64,000 nt of DNA from CAVQKZ01 sp963837325 (GTDB lineage: Bacteria; Actinomycetota; Actinomycetes; Mycobacteriales; Jatrophihabitantaceae). Each line of letters opens with the position of its first letter. Position 1 is the first letter of the stretch. The notes beneath the pieces were generated by a model, which was not told the origin of the DNA, did no database searches, and saw nothing but the letters and a program-made list of their open reading frames with translations. Where the stretch lies: assembly GCA_963837325.1 (NCBI GenBank), contig CAWIMV010000002.1, positions 434,001 to 498,000 on the forward strand, written 5' to 3'. This document shows positions 44,475 to 53,734 of the stretch, one piece after another. A program made the translations under genes and the position numbers.

Positions 44475-44522
44475 GATCTTGATGGCCACGTCGACGGATG
44501 GCCCGACCTAGGCATCAAGATC
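44475..44522. repeat. Inverted repeat downstream of tRNA-Ala
   Basis: GATCTTGATG (44475-44484) and CATCAAGATC (44513-44522), perfect 10-bp arms 28 nt apart, starting 14 nt after the tRNA. It may end the tRNA transcript or be a remnant repeat. The rest of the 241-bp gap to the S53 gene holds no other clear element. Confidence 0.6.
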
Positions 44523-44702
44523 GCCAACACCTGGCACCAGCAACGCGCGAACTGCGGCTTTTGTCGGGTCTGCATGTGGACACTTCCTGCCTGCACGAAA
44601 CGGACACTTCCATTCGGCAGTGGTTGCCATACCGTAAGCGGGTTGGTGCCACTGGGACTGCCCTGTCGTGCACCTCAAGCCCATCACGAGTGGAGGCAAG
44701 GC

Positions 44703-46625
44703 ATGCACAAACGCACCATCACGGCGACGCTGGTTTCGGCGTCGGCGCTCGTCACCGGAGTTCTGGTGGCTGCCGCACCCGGCGCCCAGGCCCGGCCGGC
44801 GCCGAAGGCAATCCCGCATACGAAACCGGTCTGGCTCGGCCACGCCCAACACCTGGGTCACGCCAGCGCCGCGTCCGGGATCAAAGCCCGGGTCTACCTT
44901 GCCCCGAACGGCGGGATCAGCGCGCTGAAGGCCGCCGCGACCGCTGTCTCAACGCCCGGCAGTGCGAGCTACAAGCACTTCCTGACCGCCGCGCAGTACC
45001 ACGCGCAGTTCGCCCCCACGAGTGCAACTGTGCAGCAGGTGCAGTCCTGGCTGACGTCCACCGGCCTGAAGGTCACCGGCGTCGAAGCGCACAACCGCTA
45101 CGTGTCCGTCAGCGGCACCGTTGCCGCGGCCCAGAAGGCGTTCGGCAGCTCAATCGACCGCTTCCGCCACGACGGGCAGACTGTGCAGGCCCCGGCGTCG
45201 ACCCTGACCGCGCCGGCCACCGTCGCGGCTTCGGTCCTGACCGTCACCGGTCTTGACACGACCGCTCAGCGCAACGCCCCGAAGAACAAGGCTGACGATC
45301 CGCCACCGGCCGGCTTCCGCAACGCCCGCCCGTGCTCGCTGTACTTCGGTCAGATTCAGGCCAAGTACCAGGCCGACTACCACACGCCGCTTCCGACGTT
45401 CAACGGAAAGACCCTGCCGTATGCACCGTGCGGCTACACCGGGCCGCAGTTCCGCGCTGCCTACGAGGGCAACACCGACCTCGACGGCACAGGCGTGACG
45501 GTGGCGATCACCGACGCGTATGCCGCGCCGACGATCAAGCAGGACGCCAAGAAGTACGCCGCCAACCACGGTGACGGTGGCTACGCCGCCGGTCAGTTCA
45601 CCCAGGCGTCGCACGGCGCGTTCAACCGGCAGGCCGACTGCGGACCGTCGGGCTGGTACGGCGAGGAAACCCTCGACGTCGAAGCTGTGCACGCGATGGC
45701 TCCGGGTGCCAACATCCGCTACTACGCGTCCGCGAGCTGCTACGACGATGACTTCCTCACGACGTTGGCCCAGGTCGTCGAGGAGAATCGGGCTCAGCTG
45801 GTGTCGAACTCCTGGGGCGACCTCGAGCAGAACGAGAGCGCTGAAAACGTCGCGGCCTACGAGCAGGTGTTCCTGCAGGGCGCGATGGAGGGCATCACAT
45901 TCATGTTCTCCTCGGGCGACAACGGCGACGAGGTGCAGCACTCCGGCCTCAAGCAGGCGGACTACCCCACGTCGGACCCGTACGTGACGAGCGTCGGCGG
46001 CACGTCCACCGCGATCGGCGCGGATGGCAGCCTGTCCTACGAGACGGGCTGGGGCACCATGAAGTACCTGCTCGGCACCGACGGCACGTCGGGCAACTCG
46101 TGGACACCGCAGGGCTTCCTGTACGGCGCTGGTGGCGGCCAGTCGTCGCTGTTCAACCAGCCCGCCTACCAGGCTGGTGTGGCCCCCGCGCCATACCGTG
46201 CCGTGCCGGACGTCGCGCTCGATGCCGACCCCAACACCGGCATGCTGATCGGTGAGACGCAGACGTTCCCGGAGGGCGAGGTGTACGGCGAGTACCGCAT
46301 CGGCGGCACCAGCCTCGCGTCCCCGCTGTTCGCCGGCATGACCGCGCTCTCGCTGCAGCACTCCGGCAGCGGTGTGGGCCTGCTCAACCCGGTGATCTAC
46401 GCGAACGCATCGAGCGGTGTGTTCACCGACGTCAAGGGCAAGCCGAAGGACGCGGGCGACGTGCGCGTGGACTTCGCCAACGGCCTGGACGCGTCCGGCG
46501 GCCTGCTCTACTCGGTGCGCACCTTCAACCAGGACTCCAGCCTGAAGGTGACCAAGGGCTGGGACGAGGTCACTGGTGTGGGTAGCCCGAACTCCGGTTG
46601 GCTGACGGCAATACCGAGCAGCTGA
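44703..46625 (+). CDS. Secreted S53 family (sedolisin/kumamolisin-like) serine-carboxyl peptidase
   Basis: A 640-aa preproprotein: signal peptide (TITATLVSASALVTGVLVAA, ending AQA), a pro-domain (about 40-185; SASYKHFLTAAQYHAQFAP is typical Pro-kuma), and a catalytic domain with Glu321 and Asp325 (GEETLDVE), oxyanion Asp373 (SNSWGD) and nucleophile Ser537 (GGTSLASP). A C-terminal Ca-site-like end (VTGVGSPNSG) follows. Such enzymes are acid-active secreted endopeptidases that process their own pro-domain. ATG 44703 has GGAGG upstream. It ends directly on the convergent cyclase gene (no gap). Confidence 0.93.
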   Translation: MHKRTITATLVSASALVTGVLVAAAPGAQARPAPKAIPHTKPVWLGHAQHLGHASAASGIKARVYLAPNGGISALKAAATAVSTPGSASYKHFLTAAQYHAQFAPTSATVQQVQSWLTSTGLKVTGVEAHNRYVSVSGTVAAAQKAFGSSIDRFRHDGQTVQAPASTLTAPATVAASVLTVTGLDTTAQRNAPKNKADDPPPAGFRNARPCSLYFGQIQAKYQADYHTPLPTFNGKTLPYAPCGYTGPQFRAAYEGNTDLDGTGVTVAITDAYAAPTIKQDAKKYAANHGDGGYAAGQFTQASHGAFNRQADCGPSGWYGEETLDVEAVHAMAPGANIRYYASASCYDDDFLTTLAQVVEENRAQLVSNSWGDLEQNESAENVAAYEQVFLQGAMEGITFMFSSGDNGDEVQHSGLKQADYPTSDPYVTSVGGTSTAIGADGSLSYETGWGTMKYLLGTDGTSGNSWTPQGFLYGAGGGQSSLFNQPAYQAGVAPAPYRAVPDVALDADPNTGMLIGETQTFPEGEVYGEYRIGGTSLASPLFAGMTALSLQHSGSGVGLLNPVIYANASSGVFTDVKGKPKDAGDVRVDFANGLDASGGLLYSVRTFNQDSSLKVTKGWDEVTGVGSPNSGWLTAIPSS

Positions 46626-48542
46626 TCACCTAGCGCGGTGGGTGGGGCGTGTCGCTTCGGCGGCACGTCCCACCTCTTGTTGCGGGCTGTCTGCCGCCGT
46701 AGTGGCTGCTTGGGCGACCTGGTTGCGGCCAGCTGCCTTGGCGGCGTAGAGCGCGGCGTCGGCACACGCGATCAGGCCTTCAGGTGACGCCGCATGATCG
46801 GGCAACGCCGCGACGCCGAAAGACGCGGTCAGTTGGATTGCGTTGCCGGTCCCGGGGTATCGACGCTCTATCGATACCCGGATCCGCTCGGCCAGCTGCG
46901 TGGCGCCCTCGAGGTTCGTCTCGCGCGCCATCACGGCAAGCTCCTCACCGCCGTACCGGTAAGCGGTATCGGTGGTGCGTAACGTCTCGAGAATGGCGCG
47001 CGCGCAACCCTGCAGGGCTTCGTCACCGCGCTGGTGACCGTACGTGTCGTTGAGCCGCTTGAAGTGGTCGAGGTCCAACATGATGAACGAGAGGTCGTTG
47101 CCGTAGCGCAGACTGCGATTGCACTCGGCCGCCAGGTCCGCTTCCAACCGCCGCCGGTTGGCCAGCCCGGTGAGCGCGTCGTGCTCGCTTGCGTGGGTAG
47201 TGCCCTCGTGCAACCGGCTCGCTTCGATCGCGGTCGCGGCGTGGATCGACAGCGTCTCGACAACCTCGACCATCTCCTCGGTCATCGGTTCGACGCCGTT
47301 CAGCACCAACTCCAGGACACCGATGACCTGCGCGCCGACGATCAACGGCACAGCCAACCGGTCGGCCGTACCCTCGTTGGCGCGCCCTGGGGTCGTGCGG
47401 CCGAACTTCGCCGCAGTGAGCACGTGTGCGTCACTGACACCGGCGTCGGCGTCCGCGCTGACCATGTTGCCGCGTTCGGATTCCCAGACCCGAGCCAGGG
47501 ACTCACCGTTCGCCCCTTCTTGGAGCCACACGACCGCACGGTCGGCGCCGCTGATGGCGAGCGCACCGTCGGTGATCGCGGCGAGCACGTAGCCGGAGTT
47601 CAGGCTGCCGCCGATCTCGCGCACCATTCCGAGGACCGCGCGCAATTGGCGGGTCTGATCCACGATCCGTTCCTCGTCAGCTGCCGCCCGCTCCCCAGCC
47701 CGGAACAGCGAGTGGGTCATTTCATTGAAACCTCTGATGACCGCGCTCAACTCCGCAGGCCCTTCGGTCGCCAGTTGACTGTGCAGCTCGCCATCATGCA
47801 CTGCCTGCAGGCCGCTCAAGAGCACGTCGACCGGCGCCAGAATCCGCCGCTTCAGGCGGGTACGAAGCCGGACGGCGAGCACCAGCGTCGACAGCGCAAC
47901 CCCGAGAGCGACCGCCGTGACCACGTCGAGGACTAGGACCTGAGTATCGCGCTGGTCGTCGCGCCGACCGGCGGCCAGCGCGAGCGTTTTGGCTTGCGCG
48001 TCGCGGTAGTCGTCGAACATTGCCTTGCCCTGCGCCAGGAACAGGTTGCGTGATGCCGGGGAGCCGGGCGCGAACAGGATGTGCCCCGATGCCGACGGCG
48101 TGGCCCAGTCGTCCACCCACCGCTGTTCGGCGAGCCGCAACGTGATCACGGAGTTGCTCAGGCCGGCCACTTCGCTGATCGACGACGACAGGGTCTGATC
48201 GGCCGCGGCAGCGGTTTGCACGCCTCGGTGGTAGGGCTCGAGGTAGGACTGCTGACCGGTGATGAGAAAGCCGCGCAGGCCGGTCTCCTGGTCGAGCATT
48301 GCCGTCTTCTGATTGTCGAGGGCTTGCAGGCCGCGCTCGAGGTCGGTCACGGCCGGCCGGGAGACGAGTACCAGCCAGCTGAGCAGGCCGCCGAGAAGCA
48401 TGGCCACGACGACGCTCCCGGCGATCACCAACCAAAAACTGGCGTCGACCGTGCGCGCTATGCCCCGTTCCGACGCCTTCGTGGGAGGGCCGTTTGGAGC
48501 ATCGGCCACCTGCGGGCCCGGTAAACCGTGCTCGACACTCAC
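46626..48542 (-). CDS. Membrane diguanylate cyclase (CHASE3-like, HAMP, GAF, GGDEF)
   Basis: A 638-aa protein: TM1 (FWLVIAGSVVVAMLLGGLLS), a periplasmic CHASE3-like helical domain (DQETGLRGFLITGQQSYLEP), TM2, HAMP (ILAPVDVLLSGLQAVHDGEL), GAF, and C-terminal GGDEF domain with active site RYGGEEL. RTTD stands five residues before GGEEL, the RxxD inhibitory site, so product feedback is likely. It makes c-di-GMP. GTG 48542 has AGGAGG upstream; a longer frame to 48752 is less likely. Confidence 0.92.
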   Translation of the reverse strand: MSVEHGLPGPQVADAPNGPPTKASERGIARTVDASFWLVIAGSVVVAMLLGGLLSWLVLVSRPAVTDLERGLQALDNQKTAMLDQETGLRGFLITGQQSYLEPYHRGVQTAAAADQTLSSSISEVAGLSNSVITLRLAEQRWVDDWATPSASGHILFAPGSPASRNLFLAQGKAMFDDYRDAQAKTLALAAGRRDDQRDTQVLVLDVVTAVALGVALSTLVLAVRLRTRLKRRILAPVDVLLSGLQAVHDGELHSQLATEGPAELSAVIRGFNEMTHSLFRAGERAAADEERIVDQTRQLRAVLGMVREIGGSLNSGYVLAAITDGALAISGADRAVVWLQEGANGESLARVWESERGNMVSADADAGVSDAHVLTAAKFGRTTPGRANEGTADRLAVPLIVGAQVIGVLELVLNGVEPMTEEMVEVVETLSIHAATAIEASRLHEGTTHASEHDALTGLANRRRLEADLAAECNRSLRYGNDLSFIMLDLDHFKRLNDTYGHQRGDEALQGCARAILETLRTTDTAYRYGGEELAVMARETNLEGATQLAERIRVSIERRYPGTGNAIQLTASFGVAALPDHAASPEGLIACADAALYAAKAAGRNQVAQAATTAADSPQQEVGRAAEATRPTHRAR

Positions 48543-48681
48543 CTTCCTCCTATCGGCTGGGCGCGGGCCCACTGAAGGACTCGGCGGTCTGATCCGGCTA
48601 TTCGGGACGGCGTGCCCGTCGACGTGACGTGCCTGAGCGCCGCCAGAGGCCGCGCAATCGCGCCGGTAGCCTGGACGCATC

Positions 48682-49956
48682 ATGAACCTGCTCGCAGTGT
48701 GGCTCGGCAAGCTCACACTGGCCGCGTTGCGGGCGATCGGCCGCCGGGGCAACGCCCTGCCCGGGTTGGTCGTGGAAAAGGTGTTTCCGCGCTACCTACC
48801 GCGTGCGCTCGCCCAGCTCGGTGAAGGTGTAGTGGTGGTCACCGGCACCAACGGCAAGACCACGACGACCAAGATGGTCGCGACCATCCTCGGAGAGCGC
48901 TACCGCGTGCTCACGAATGACACCGGCAGCAACTTCGTCCGCGGCGCGATCACCGCCACCGTCGAACACGCCAGCTGGCTCGGCCGACTGCCGTGCGACG
49001 TCGCGGTGTTCGAGCTCGACGAGGCGTGGGCGGTGCGGTTCGTGGCCGTGGCGCCGCCCCGCCGGGCCCTGCTGCTCAACGTCATGCGCGACCAGCTCGA
49101 CCGGTTCGGCGAGATTGACACGACGGCTGGACTGCTCGGCAAGGTGGCGGCGGCGACGACCGGCCATGTCGTGCTCAACCGTGACGACGAACGAGTGGCG
49201 GCGCTGGCCGAACGCACGGCCGCCGATGTCAGTTACTACGGCGTGGCGCCGGAGCTGCGGGCGCTGTTCCCCAACGACGAGGAGCTGTACGGCGGCACCG
49301 TCTTCGTCTCCGCTGAGAGCGCGAGCGCTGAGTTGCGCAGCCTGCCCAGCGGTACCGATCCGCACATGAATATGCGCGTCGCGGGCGTCGATCACGCCGT
49401 GCTGTTGCGGGCCGAAGGTCCGCACAATGCGCAGAACGCGGCCGGCGCGGTCGCGCTCGCCCTCACGTTCGGACTCGACGCCGAGACGGTGCTCAGCGGG
49501 CTGGCCAAGGTCTCGCCGGCGTTCGGGCGGGGACAGTCCTTCGATATCGACGGACGGCGACTGGTGCTGCAACTGGTCAAGAACCCAGCCGGGTTCCGGC
49601 AGACGCTGCGCACCCTCGATGGCGCCACGCCCGCCGATGCCGTCGTCATCGCGATCAACGACGACTACGCCGACGGGCGCGACGTGTCCTGGTTGTGGGA
49701 CGTCGACTTCACCGGCCTGGCCCCGCACGCCGGCGGCGGCACCCGACGCTCGACGTCGGGCACTCGAGCCGCGGATATGGCGGTGCGGCTGCGCTACGAC
49801 GACATCTCCGTCGACGAGGTCGAGCCCGATTTGGAGAAGGCGGTGCGCTCGGCGGTGGACGCGGTGCCCCCGGCCGGTCGGGTGGTCGTGTTCAGCACCT
49901 ACACCGCCATGTGGGCGCTGCACGCCATCCTCCTGCGGATCGGACAGCCGGCATGA
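48682..49956 (+). CDS. murT: Lipid II isoglutaminyl synthase, MurT subunit
   Basis: A 424-aa Mur-ligase-like ATPase: P-loop VVVVTGTNGKTTTTKMVATI, central domain with ALLLNVMRDQLDRFGEIDTT, and a C-terminal DUF1727 domain (INDDYADGRDVSWLWDVDF). With GatD it amidates D-Glu of lipid II to D-isoGln. The Cys4 zinc ribbon described in staphylococcal and streptococcal MurT is absent; only one Cys occurs. ATG lies 9 nt after TAGCCT. It overlaps gatD by 4 nt. Confidence 0.94.
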   Translation: MNLLAVWLGKLTLAALRAIGRRGNALPGLVVEKVFPRYLPRALAQLGEGVVVVTGTNGKTTTTKMVATILGERYRVLTNDTGSNFVRGAITATVEHASWLGRLPCDVAVFELDEAWAVRFVAVAPPRRALLLNVMRDQLDRFGEIDTTAGLLGKVAAATTGHVVLNRDDERVAALAERTAADVSYYGVAPELRALFPNDEELYGGTVFVSAESASAELRSLPSGTDPHMNMRVAGVDHAVLLRAEGPHNAQNAAGAVALALTFGLDAETVLSGLAKVSPAFGRGQSFDIDGRRLVLQLVKNPAGFRQTLRTLDGATPADAVVIAINDDYADGRDVSWLWDVDFTGLAPHAGGGTRRSTSGTRAADMAVRLRYDDISVDEVEPDLEKAVRSAVDAVPPAGRVVVFSTYTAMWALHAILLRIGQPA

Positions 49957-50660
49957 AACTGGTGCACCTCTATCCCCGGGAGATGAACATCTACGGCGAC
50001 ACCGGCAACGTGGTCGTGCTGCGCCGCCGGCTGCAGTGGCGCGAGCTGCCGGTCGAGACCGTGGCGGTCAGCGTCGGGGACCCGTTGCCCCACGACGTCG
50101 ACATCCTCCTGGGCGGCGGAGGCCAGGACGCCGCCCAGGGCGAGATCGGTGCTGACTTCGCCGGCCGCGGCCCGGAACTGCGGGCGATGGCCGACGACGG
50201 CGTGGTGATGCTGACGATCTGCGGCACGTACCAGATGCTCGGTCACGAGTTCGTCACTCAGGAAGGCCGGCACATCCCGGGCGTCGGGGTGCTCGACGTC
50301 GTGACGCACGGCCAGGCGGAGCGGCTCATCGGCAACAACTTCGTCGACACCGTAGACGCCGGTCGGCTGGTTGGTTACGAGAACCACAGTGGGCTCACCG
50401 ACCTCGGTCCCGGCGTCCGCCCGCTCGGCACCACCCAATCCGGTCGCGGCAACAACGGCCGCGACGGAACGGAGGGCGCAGTTCGCGGCAATGTGATCGG
50501 CACCTACCTCCACGGGCCGGTGCTGGCGAAGAGTCCGCGCTTCGCCGACGAGTTGCTGCGCCGGGCCCTCGCCCGACGGGGCGAGGACACCGAGCTCGCG
50601 CCGCTCGATGACAGCTTGGCCGAACAGGCTGCGCGCGTCGCCGTCGGTCGCCCGCGATGA
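49953..50660 (+). CDS. gatD: Lipid II isoglutaminyl synthase, GatD glutaminase subunit
   Basis: A 235-aa class I glutamine amidotransferase-like protein with nucleophile Cys90 (LTICGTYQMLG) and catalytic His in GTYLHGPVL. It releases ammonia from Gln for MurT. ATG overlaps the murT stop (ATGA). The same two-gene unit is essential in S. aureus and S. pneumoniae. Confidence 0.95.
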   Translation: MKLVHLYPREMNIYGDTGNVVVLRRRLQWRELPVETVAVSVGDPLPHDVDILLGGGGQDAAQGEIGADFAGRGPELRAMADDGVVMLTICGTYQMLGHEFVTQEGRHIPGVGVLDVVTHGQAERLIGNNFVDTVDAGRLVGYENHSGLTDLGPGVRPLGTTQSGRGNNGRDGTEGAVRGNVIGTYLHGPVLAKSPRFADELLRRALARRGEDTELAPLDDSLAEQAARVAVGRPR

Positions 50661-51307
50661 GCACCCGATTGGCGCTGGTACTGGCGGTGCCGATCGCCCT
50701 CGCGCTGACCGGATGTACCTCTGGCTCGCCGGACAAGGCGAAGACGACGACCCGGGACGTGACCGTGCACAGCACCACGACGGCGACCACGCAGGCGCCG
50801 CCGGCATTCGCGCCGCCGCCGGCGAAGACGCTCGCGCCACTCACCCCCGGACAGCGGCCAGGGCCCAGAGCGCTCGAGAAGACCTGCCCGTACATCCTGT
50901 CGTCGCAGGACCAGGGGCCGAACAGCCTGGCTGACCTCGAAGGCGACCGGGTATACCGCACGACCGTGCTCACGAGCATGAAGCCGGTCGGCTGCCGCTT
51001 CTACTTCTACGCCCCGCCCTACGAGGCCATCGCCGAAATCGCGACCCGCACGTTCCCGAGCGCGGTCGACGCCCACAACGCCATGGTGCTGACCGGTGAG
51101 GCCGGCACTGAGGTCGAAGGCAAGCCCGACATCGTCAAGGGTGTCGACGGCGTGCTGTACCGAACCAAGTTCTTCGGCCCGGACGGGGCGCGGGACTGGG
51201 CGTGCGTGTTCGCCAAAGGCAAGCTGATGGTGACGGTCCGGACCCAGCGCACGGACACCTCCCTGAACGCGCTGCTCATCGCGCAGGCGGTCGCGCCCAA
51301 GATCTGA
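50657..51307 (+). CDS. Lipoprotein, DUF2020-like
   Basis: A 216-aa protein with a lipobox (ALALTGC, Cys near residue 20), a Thr/Pro-rich linker (STTTATTQAPPAFAPPP) and a globular domain with paired Cys (KTCPYILSSQ and VGCRFYFY) plus a third (DWACVF). The CPY/GCRF pattern recalls DUF2020 proteins of actinobacteria. It overlaps gatD by ATGA, so it may be an envelope protein co-expressed with peptidoglycan amidation. Function unknown. Confidence 0.75.
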   Translation: MSTRLALVLAVPIALALTGCTSGSPDKAKTTTRDVTVHSTTTATTQAPPAFAPPPAKTLAPLTPGQRPGPRALEKTCPYILSSQDQGPNSLADLEGDRVYRTTVLTSMKPVGCRFYFYAPPYEAIAEIATRTFPSAVDAHNAMVLTGEAGTEVEGKPDIVKGVDGVLYRTKFFGPDGARDWACVFAKGKLMVTVRTQRTDTSLNALLIAQAVAPKI

Positions 51308-51400
51308 CCGGGCGGCGTTGGTGCAGCGCTCCGCGGCGCGTGTCGGCCGCCCGTGGCAGGATTGATTGATCCACCCCGCCCGGCCCCCAGGAGTTCTTCG

Positions 51401-51931
51401 GTGTCTGCCACCCAGATCGTCACCCTGCACACCAGCGCCGGCGACATCCGCGTCCAGCTCTACGGCAATCACGCACCGAAGACGGTGCGGAACTTCGTCG
51501 AACTCGCGGAGGGTTCCCGGGAATGGACCCATCCCGGTACGGGCGAGAAGAGCAATGGCCGGTTCTACGACGGGACGATCTTCCACCGGGTGATCCCGAA
51601 CTTCATGATCCAAGGTGGTGACCCGTTGGGTCAGGGCATCGGCGGACCCGGATACGAGTTCGGCGACGAGTTCCACCCGGAGCTGTCGTTCGATCGGCCA
51701 TACCTGCTGGCGATGGCCAATTCCGGACCGGGCACCAACGGTTCGCAGTTCTTCATCACCGTGGTGCCCACCGACTGGCTGACCCGCAAGCACACCATTT
51801 TCGGCGAGGTGGCCGATGCCGACAGCCGTGCGGTCGTCGACGCGATCGCGGCCACTCCCACCAGCCGGGGTGACCGACCGGTCCAGGACATCACGATCAA
51901 CTCGGTGACGGTGGAGCCGGCCGGGGCATGA
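51401..51931 (+). CDS. ppiA: Peptidyl-prolyl cis-trans isomerase, cyclophilin type
   Basis: A 176-aa cyclophilin: catalytic FHRVIPNFMIQGGD, GSQFFIT and HTIFGEV blocks. It accelerates prolyl isomerisation in the cytosol (no signal peptide). GTG 51401 with AGGAG upstream is chosen. Length is close to M. tuberculosis PpiA, which has the same place near the origin. It overlaps the rhomboid gene by ATGA. Confidence 0.95.
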   Translation: MSATQIVTLHTSAGDIRVQLYGNHAPKTVRNFVELAEGSREWTHPGTGEKSNGRFYDGTIFHRVIPNFMIQGGDPLGQGIGGPGYEFGDEFHPELSFDRPYLLAMANSGPGTNGSQFFITVVPTDWLTRKHTIFGEVADADSRAVVDAIAATPTSRGDRPVQDITINSVTVEPAGA

Positions 51932-52818
51932 TGCCAGCGGACGGCGGAGCGCTACCCGACGGCGAGGCTGCCCACACAGCCCGCTGCTACCGCCACCCGA
52001 ATCGTGAGGCGTTGGTCCGCTGCACCCGTTGTGACCGACCCATCTGCCCGGACTGCATGCGTCCGGCATCAGTCGGCTTCCACTGCCCAGACGACGTCGG
52101 GCTGGCGAAGAAGAGCGTCCGCGCGCCGCGCACCTCCGTCGGTGCCCGGATGATGCAGTCGCCGCCGTACGTCACCTGGGGCCTGATCGCGCTGAACGTG
52201 ATCGTCTACCTCGTCACCGCGTCGCAGTCGGTCAAAGGCATCACCCAGCCCGGCGACGCCTCGTCGAAACTGTTCTTCCACTGGCAACTGTTCGCGCCGG
52301 CGATCCACGACGGCGAGTACTACCGAATGCTCACGTCGGCGTTCCTCCATGTGAGCCTGCTGCACATCGCTTCGAACATGCTCGCCCTGTTCATCATCGG
52401 TCCGCCGCTGGAACGGCTGCTCGGGCCGTGGCGATTCGCGGTCGTCTACCTGCTCGGCGCGCTCGGCGGATCCGCCGCGGTCTACGCGTGGGGTCAGGTG
52501 AACACGCCGGAGGTCGGCGCTTCCGGTGCGATCTTCGGGCTGTTCGCCGCAGCGCTGGTACTGGTTCGCAAGCTCGGCCTGGATCCCCAGTGGCTGATCG
52601 GGATCGTCGTCCTCAACTTCGTCTTCACGTTCTCCATCCACAACATCTCCAAGCTCGGGCACATCGGCGGGTTCGTCGCGGGTGGCCTGGCTGCGTTGGC
52701 GATCGCGGGGCTGCCGCAGTCGCGAACGCGCTTGCGCCTGCAAATGCAAGTGAGCGGGCTCGCCGCGGTCGCGGCGCTCGTCGTCATCACGGTTGTGGTG
52801 CGGACCGCCACCTTCTGA
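51928..52818 (+). CDS. Rhomboid-family intramembrane serine protease with N-terminal zinc finger
   Basis: A 296-aa protein. The N terminus is a B-box-like zinc finger (CYRHPN..., CTRC, CPDC and HCPD), followed by about six membrane helices with the catalytic Ser in GASGAIFG and His in GHIGGFVAGG. The HxxxN motif (LLHIASNMLALF) is present. It cleaves membrane proteins within the bilayer; the substrate is unknown. The start overlaps ppiA; the end is 8 bp from the convergent PH gene. Confidence 0.93.
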   Translation: MMPADGGALPDGEAAHTARCYRHPNREALVRCTRCDRPICPDCMRPASVGFHCPDDVGLAKKSVRAPRTSVGARMMQSPPYVTWGLIALNVIVYLVTASQSVKGITQPGDASSKLFFHWQLFAPAIHDGEYYRMLTSAFLHVSLLHIASNMLALFIIGPPLERLLGPWRFAVVYLLGALGGSAAVYAWGQVNTPEVGASGAIFGLFAAALVLVRKLGLDPQWLIGIVVLNFVFTFSIHNISKLGHIGGFVAGGLAALAIAGLPQSRTRLRLQMQVSGLAAVAALVVITVVVRTATF

Positions 52819-52826
52819 CCGCCCGA

Positions 52827-53261
52827 CTAAGACCGGGGGTCGAAGGCGCGGATGACGCTGGCTGCGGTCTCGGGGTCGGCGCCCAGCGCCCGCCGGCTGA
52901 ACACCACCAACTGCTCGCCGGCATCGATCTCAAGGGTGACGCTGCGCAGGCCGAGACGTTGCCGGGCGTCCGCATGCACCGCGTCGATGTCCGACCAGGA
53001 CAGCTGGGTGCGGGTCAAGGGTGCTTTGATCGACAAGCCCTCGCCCGTGACCGTCAGCCGAGGCCAGAAGACCAGGTCAGTGACGGTGTAGCTGAGCAGA
53101 ACCAGGGCTGCGCCGGCCAGCAGCACCTGTCCGGCCGGGTCCGTGGACAGTGCCACGAACACCGCGACGACACTCAACCCGCCCGTGACGGCGGTCAGCC
53201 GGCGATCCGGCCCGAACTGATAGCGGGGGGCGCGGGTGTCCCTCTCGATACGGTTGTCCAC
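52827..53261 (-). CDS. PH-domain membrane protein (Rv0010c-like)
   Basis: A 144-aa protein with two membrane helices (AVTGGLSVVAVFVALS; VLLAGAALVLLSYTVTD) followed by a bacterial PH-like domain (WPRLTVTGEGLSIKAP, LSWSDIDAVHAD). It is downstream of crgA in the same direction. The GTG start overlaps a DnaA box (53254-53262). Function unknown. Confidence 0.88.
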   Translation of the reverse strand: MDNRIERDTRAPRYQFGPDRRLTAVTGGLSVVAVFVALSTDPAGQVLLAGAALVLLSYTVTDLVFWPRLTVTGEGLSIKAPLTRTQLSWSDIDAVHADARQRLGLRSVTLEIDAGEQLVVFSRRALGADPETAASVIRAFDPRS

Positions 53262-53302
53262 AGAGATATCCCCAGCTGGGGATTACTTACACTCGTGTAA
53301 TC
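53254..53302. promoter_or_regulatory. DnaA box and two adjacent palindromes upstream of the PH-domain gene
   Basis: TTGTCCACA (53254-53262) is a perfect DnaA box. It is followed by a perfect 16-bp palindrome ATCCCCAGCTGGGGAT (53268-53283) and by TTACAC-TC-GTGTAA (53287-53300), nested with GATTAC/GTAATC (53281-53286, 53297-53302). They fill the crgA to PH-gene spacer. Confidence 0.65.
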
Positions 53303-53326
53303 ACGGCGTCCGGATTGGTTCGGTAC

Positions 53327-53590
53327 TCAACGCCAGCGCACCGCCATGATCAAGCCGACGAGCATGATCCCGAAGCCAACCGCGAAGTTCCAGCCGGTGA
53401 GATCCTTCATGATCGGGATGCTCTGACCGGCGAGGTAGTAGACGACCAGGTAGGCCAGGCCGAGTACGAGGACGACACCCATCACGACCGGATACCAGGT
53501 CGGGCTCGGGGAGAGCGTCTTGCTCGCCGTACCGAGCGACTGCGGCCGGATCGGTGCGGCGCTCTTCTTGCGGACCTTTGACTTGGGCAC
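53327..53590 (-). CDS. crgA: Cell division protein CrgA
   Basis: An 87-aa protein: basic N terminus (MPKSKVRKKSAAPIRPQS), then two membrane helices (WYPVVMGVVLVLGLAYLVVY and WNFAVGFGIMLVGLIMAVRW). It recruits division and peptidoglycan-synthesis proteins at the septum. GTG 53590 with AGGAG 7 nt upstream is preferred over an ATG at 53653. Confidence 0.95.
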   Translation of the reverse strand: MPKSKVRKKSAAPIRPQSLGTASKTLSPSPTWYPVVMGVVLVLGLAYLVVYYLAGQSIPIMKDLTGWNFAVGFGIMLVGLIMAVRWR

Positions 53591-53734
53591 GGCGAATCTC
53601 CTGGTGGAACGCCGCCCGGGACGCGCCCGGGCGGGTGACCGGACGGTGGCCACCAGCAGCTAGCGTAGACGCCAGCGCACAAAGGTGGGCCGACCGGGCA
53701 TTCGCGCACGAGCGCCGGGCAGAAGGGCTGGGCA

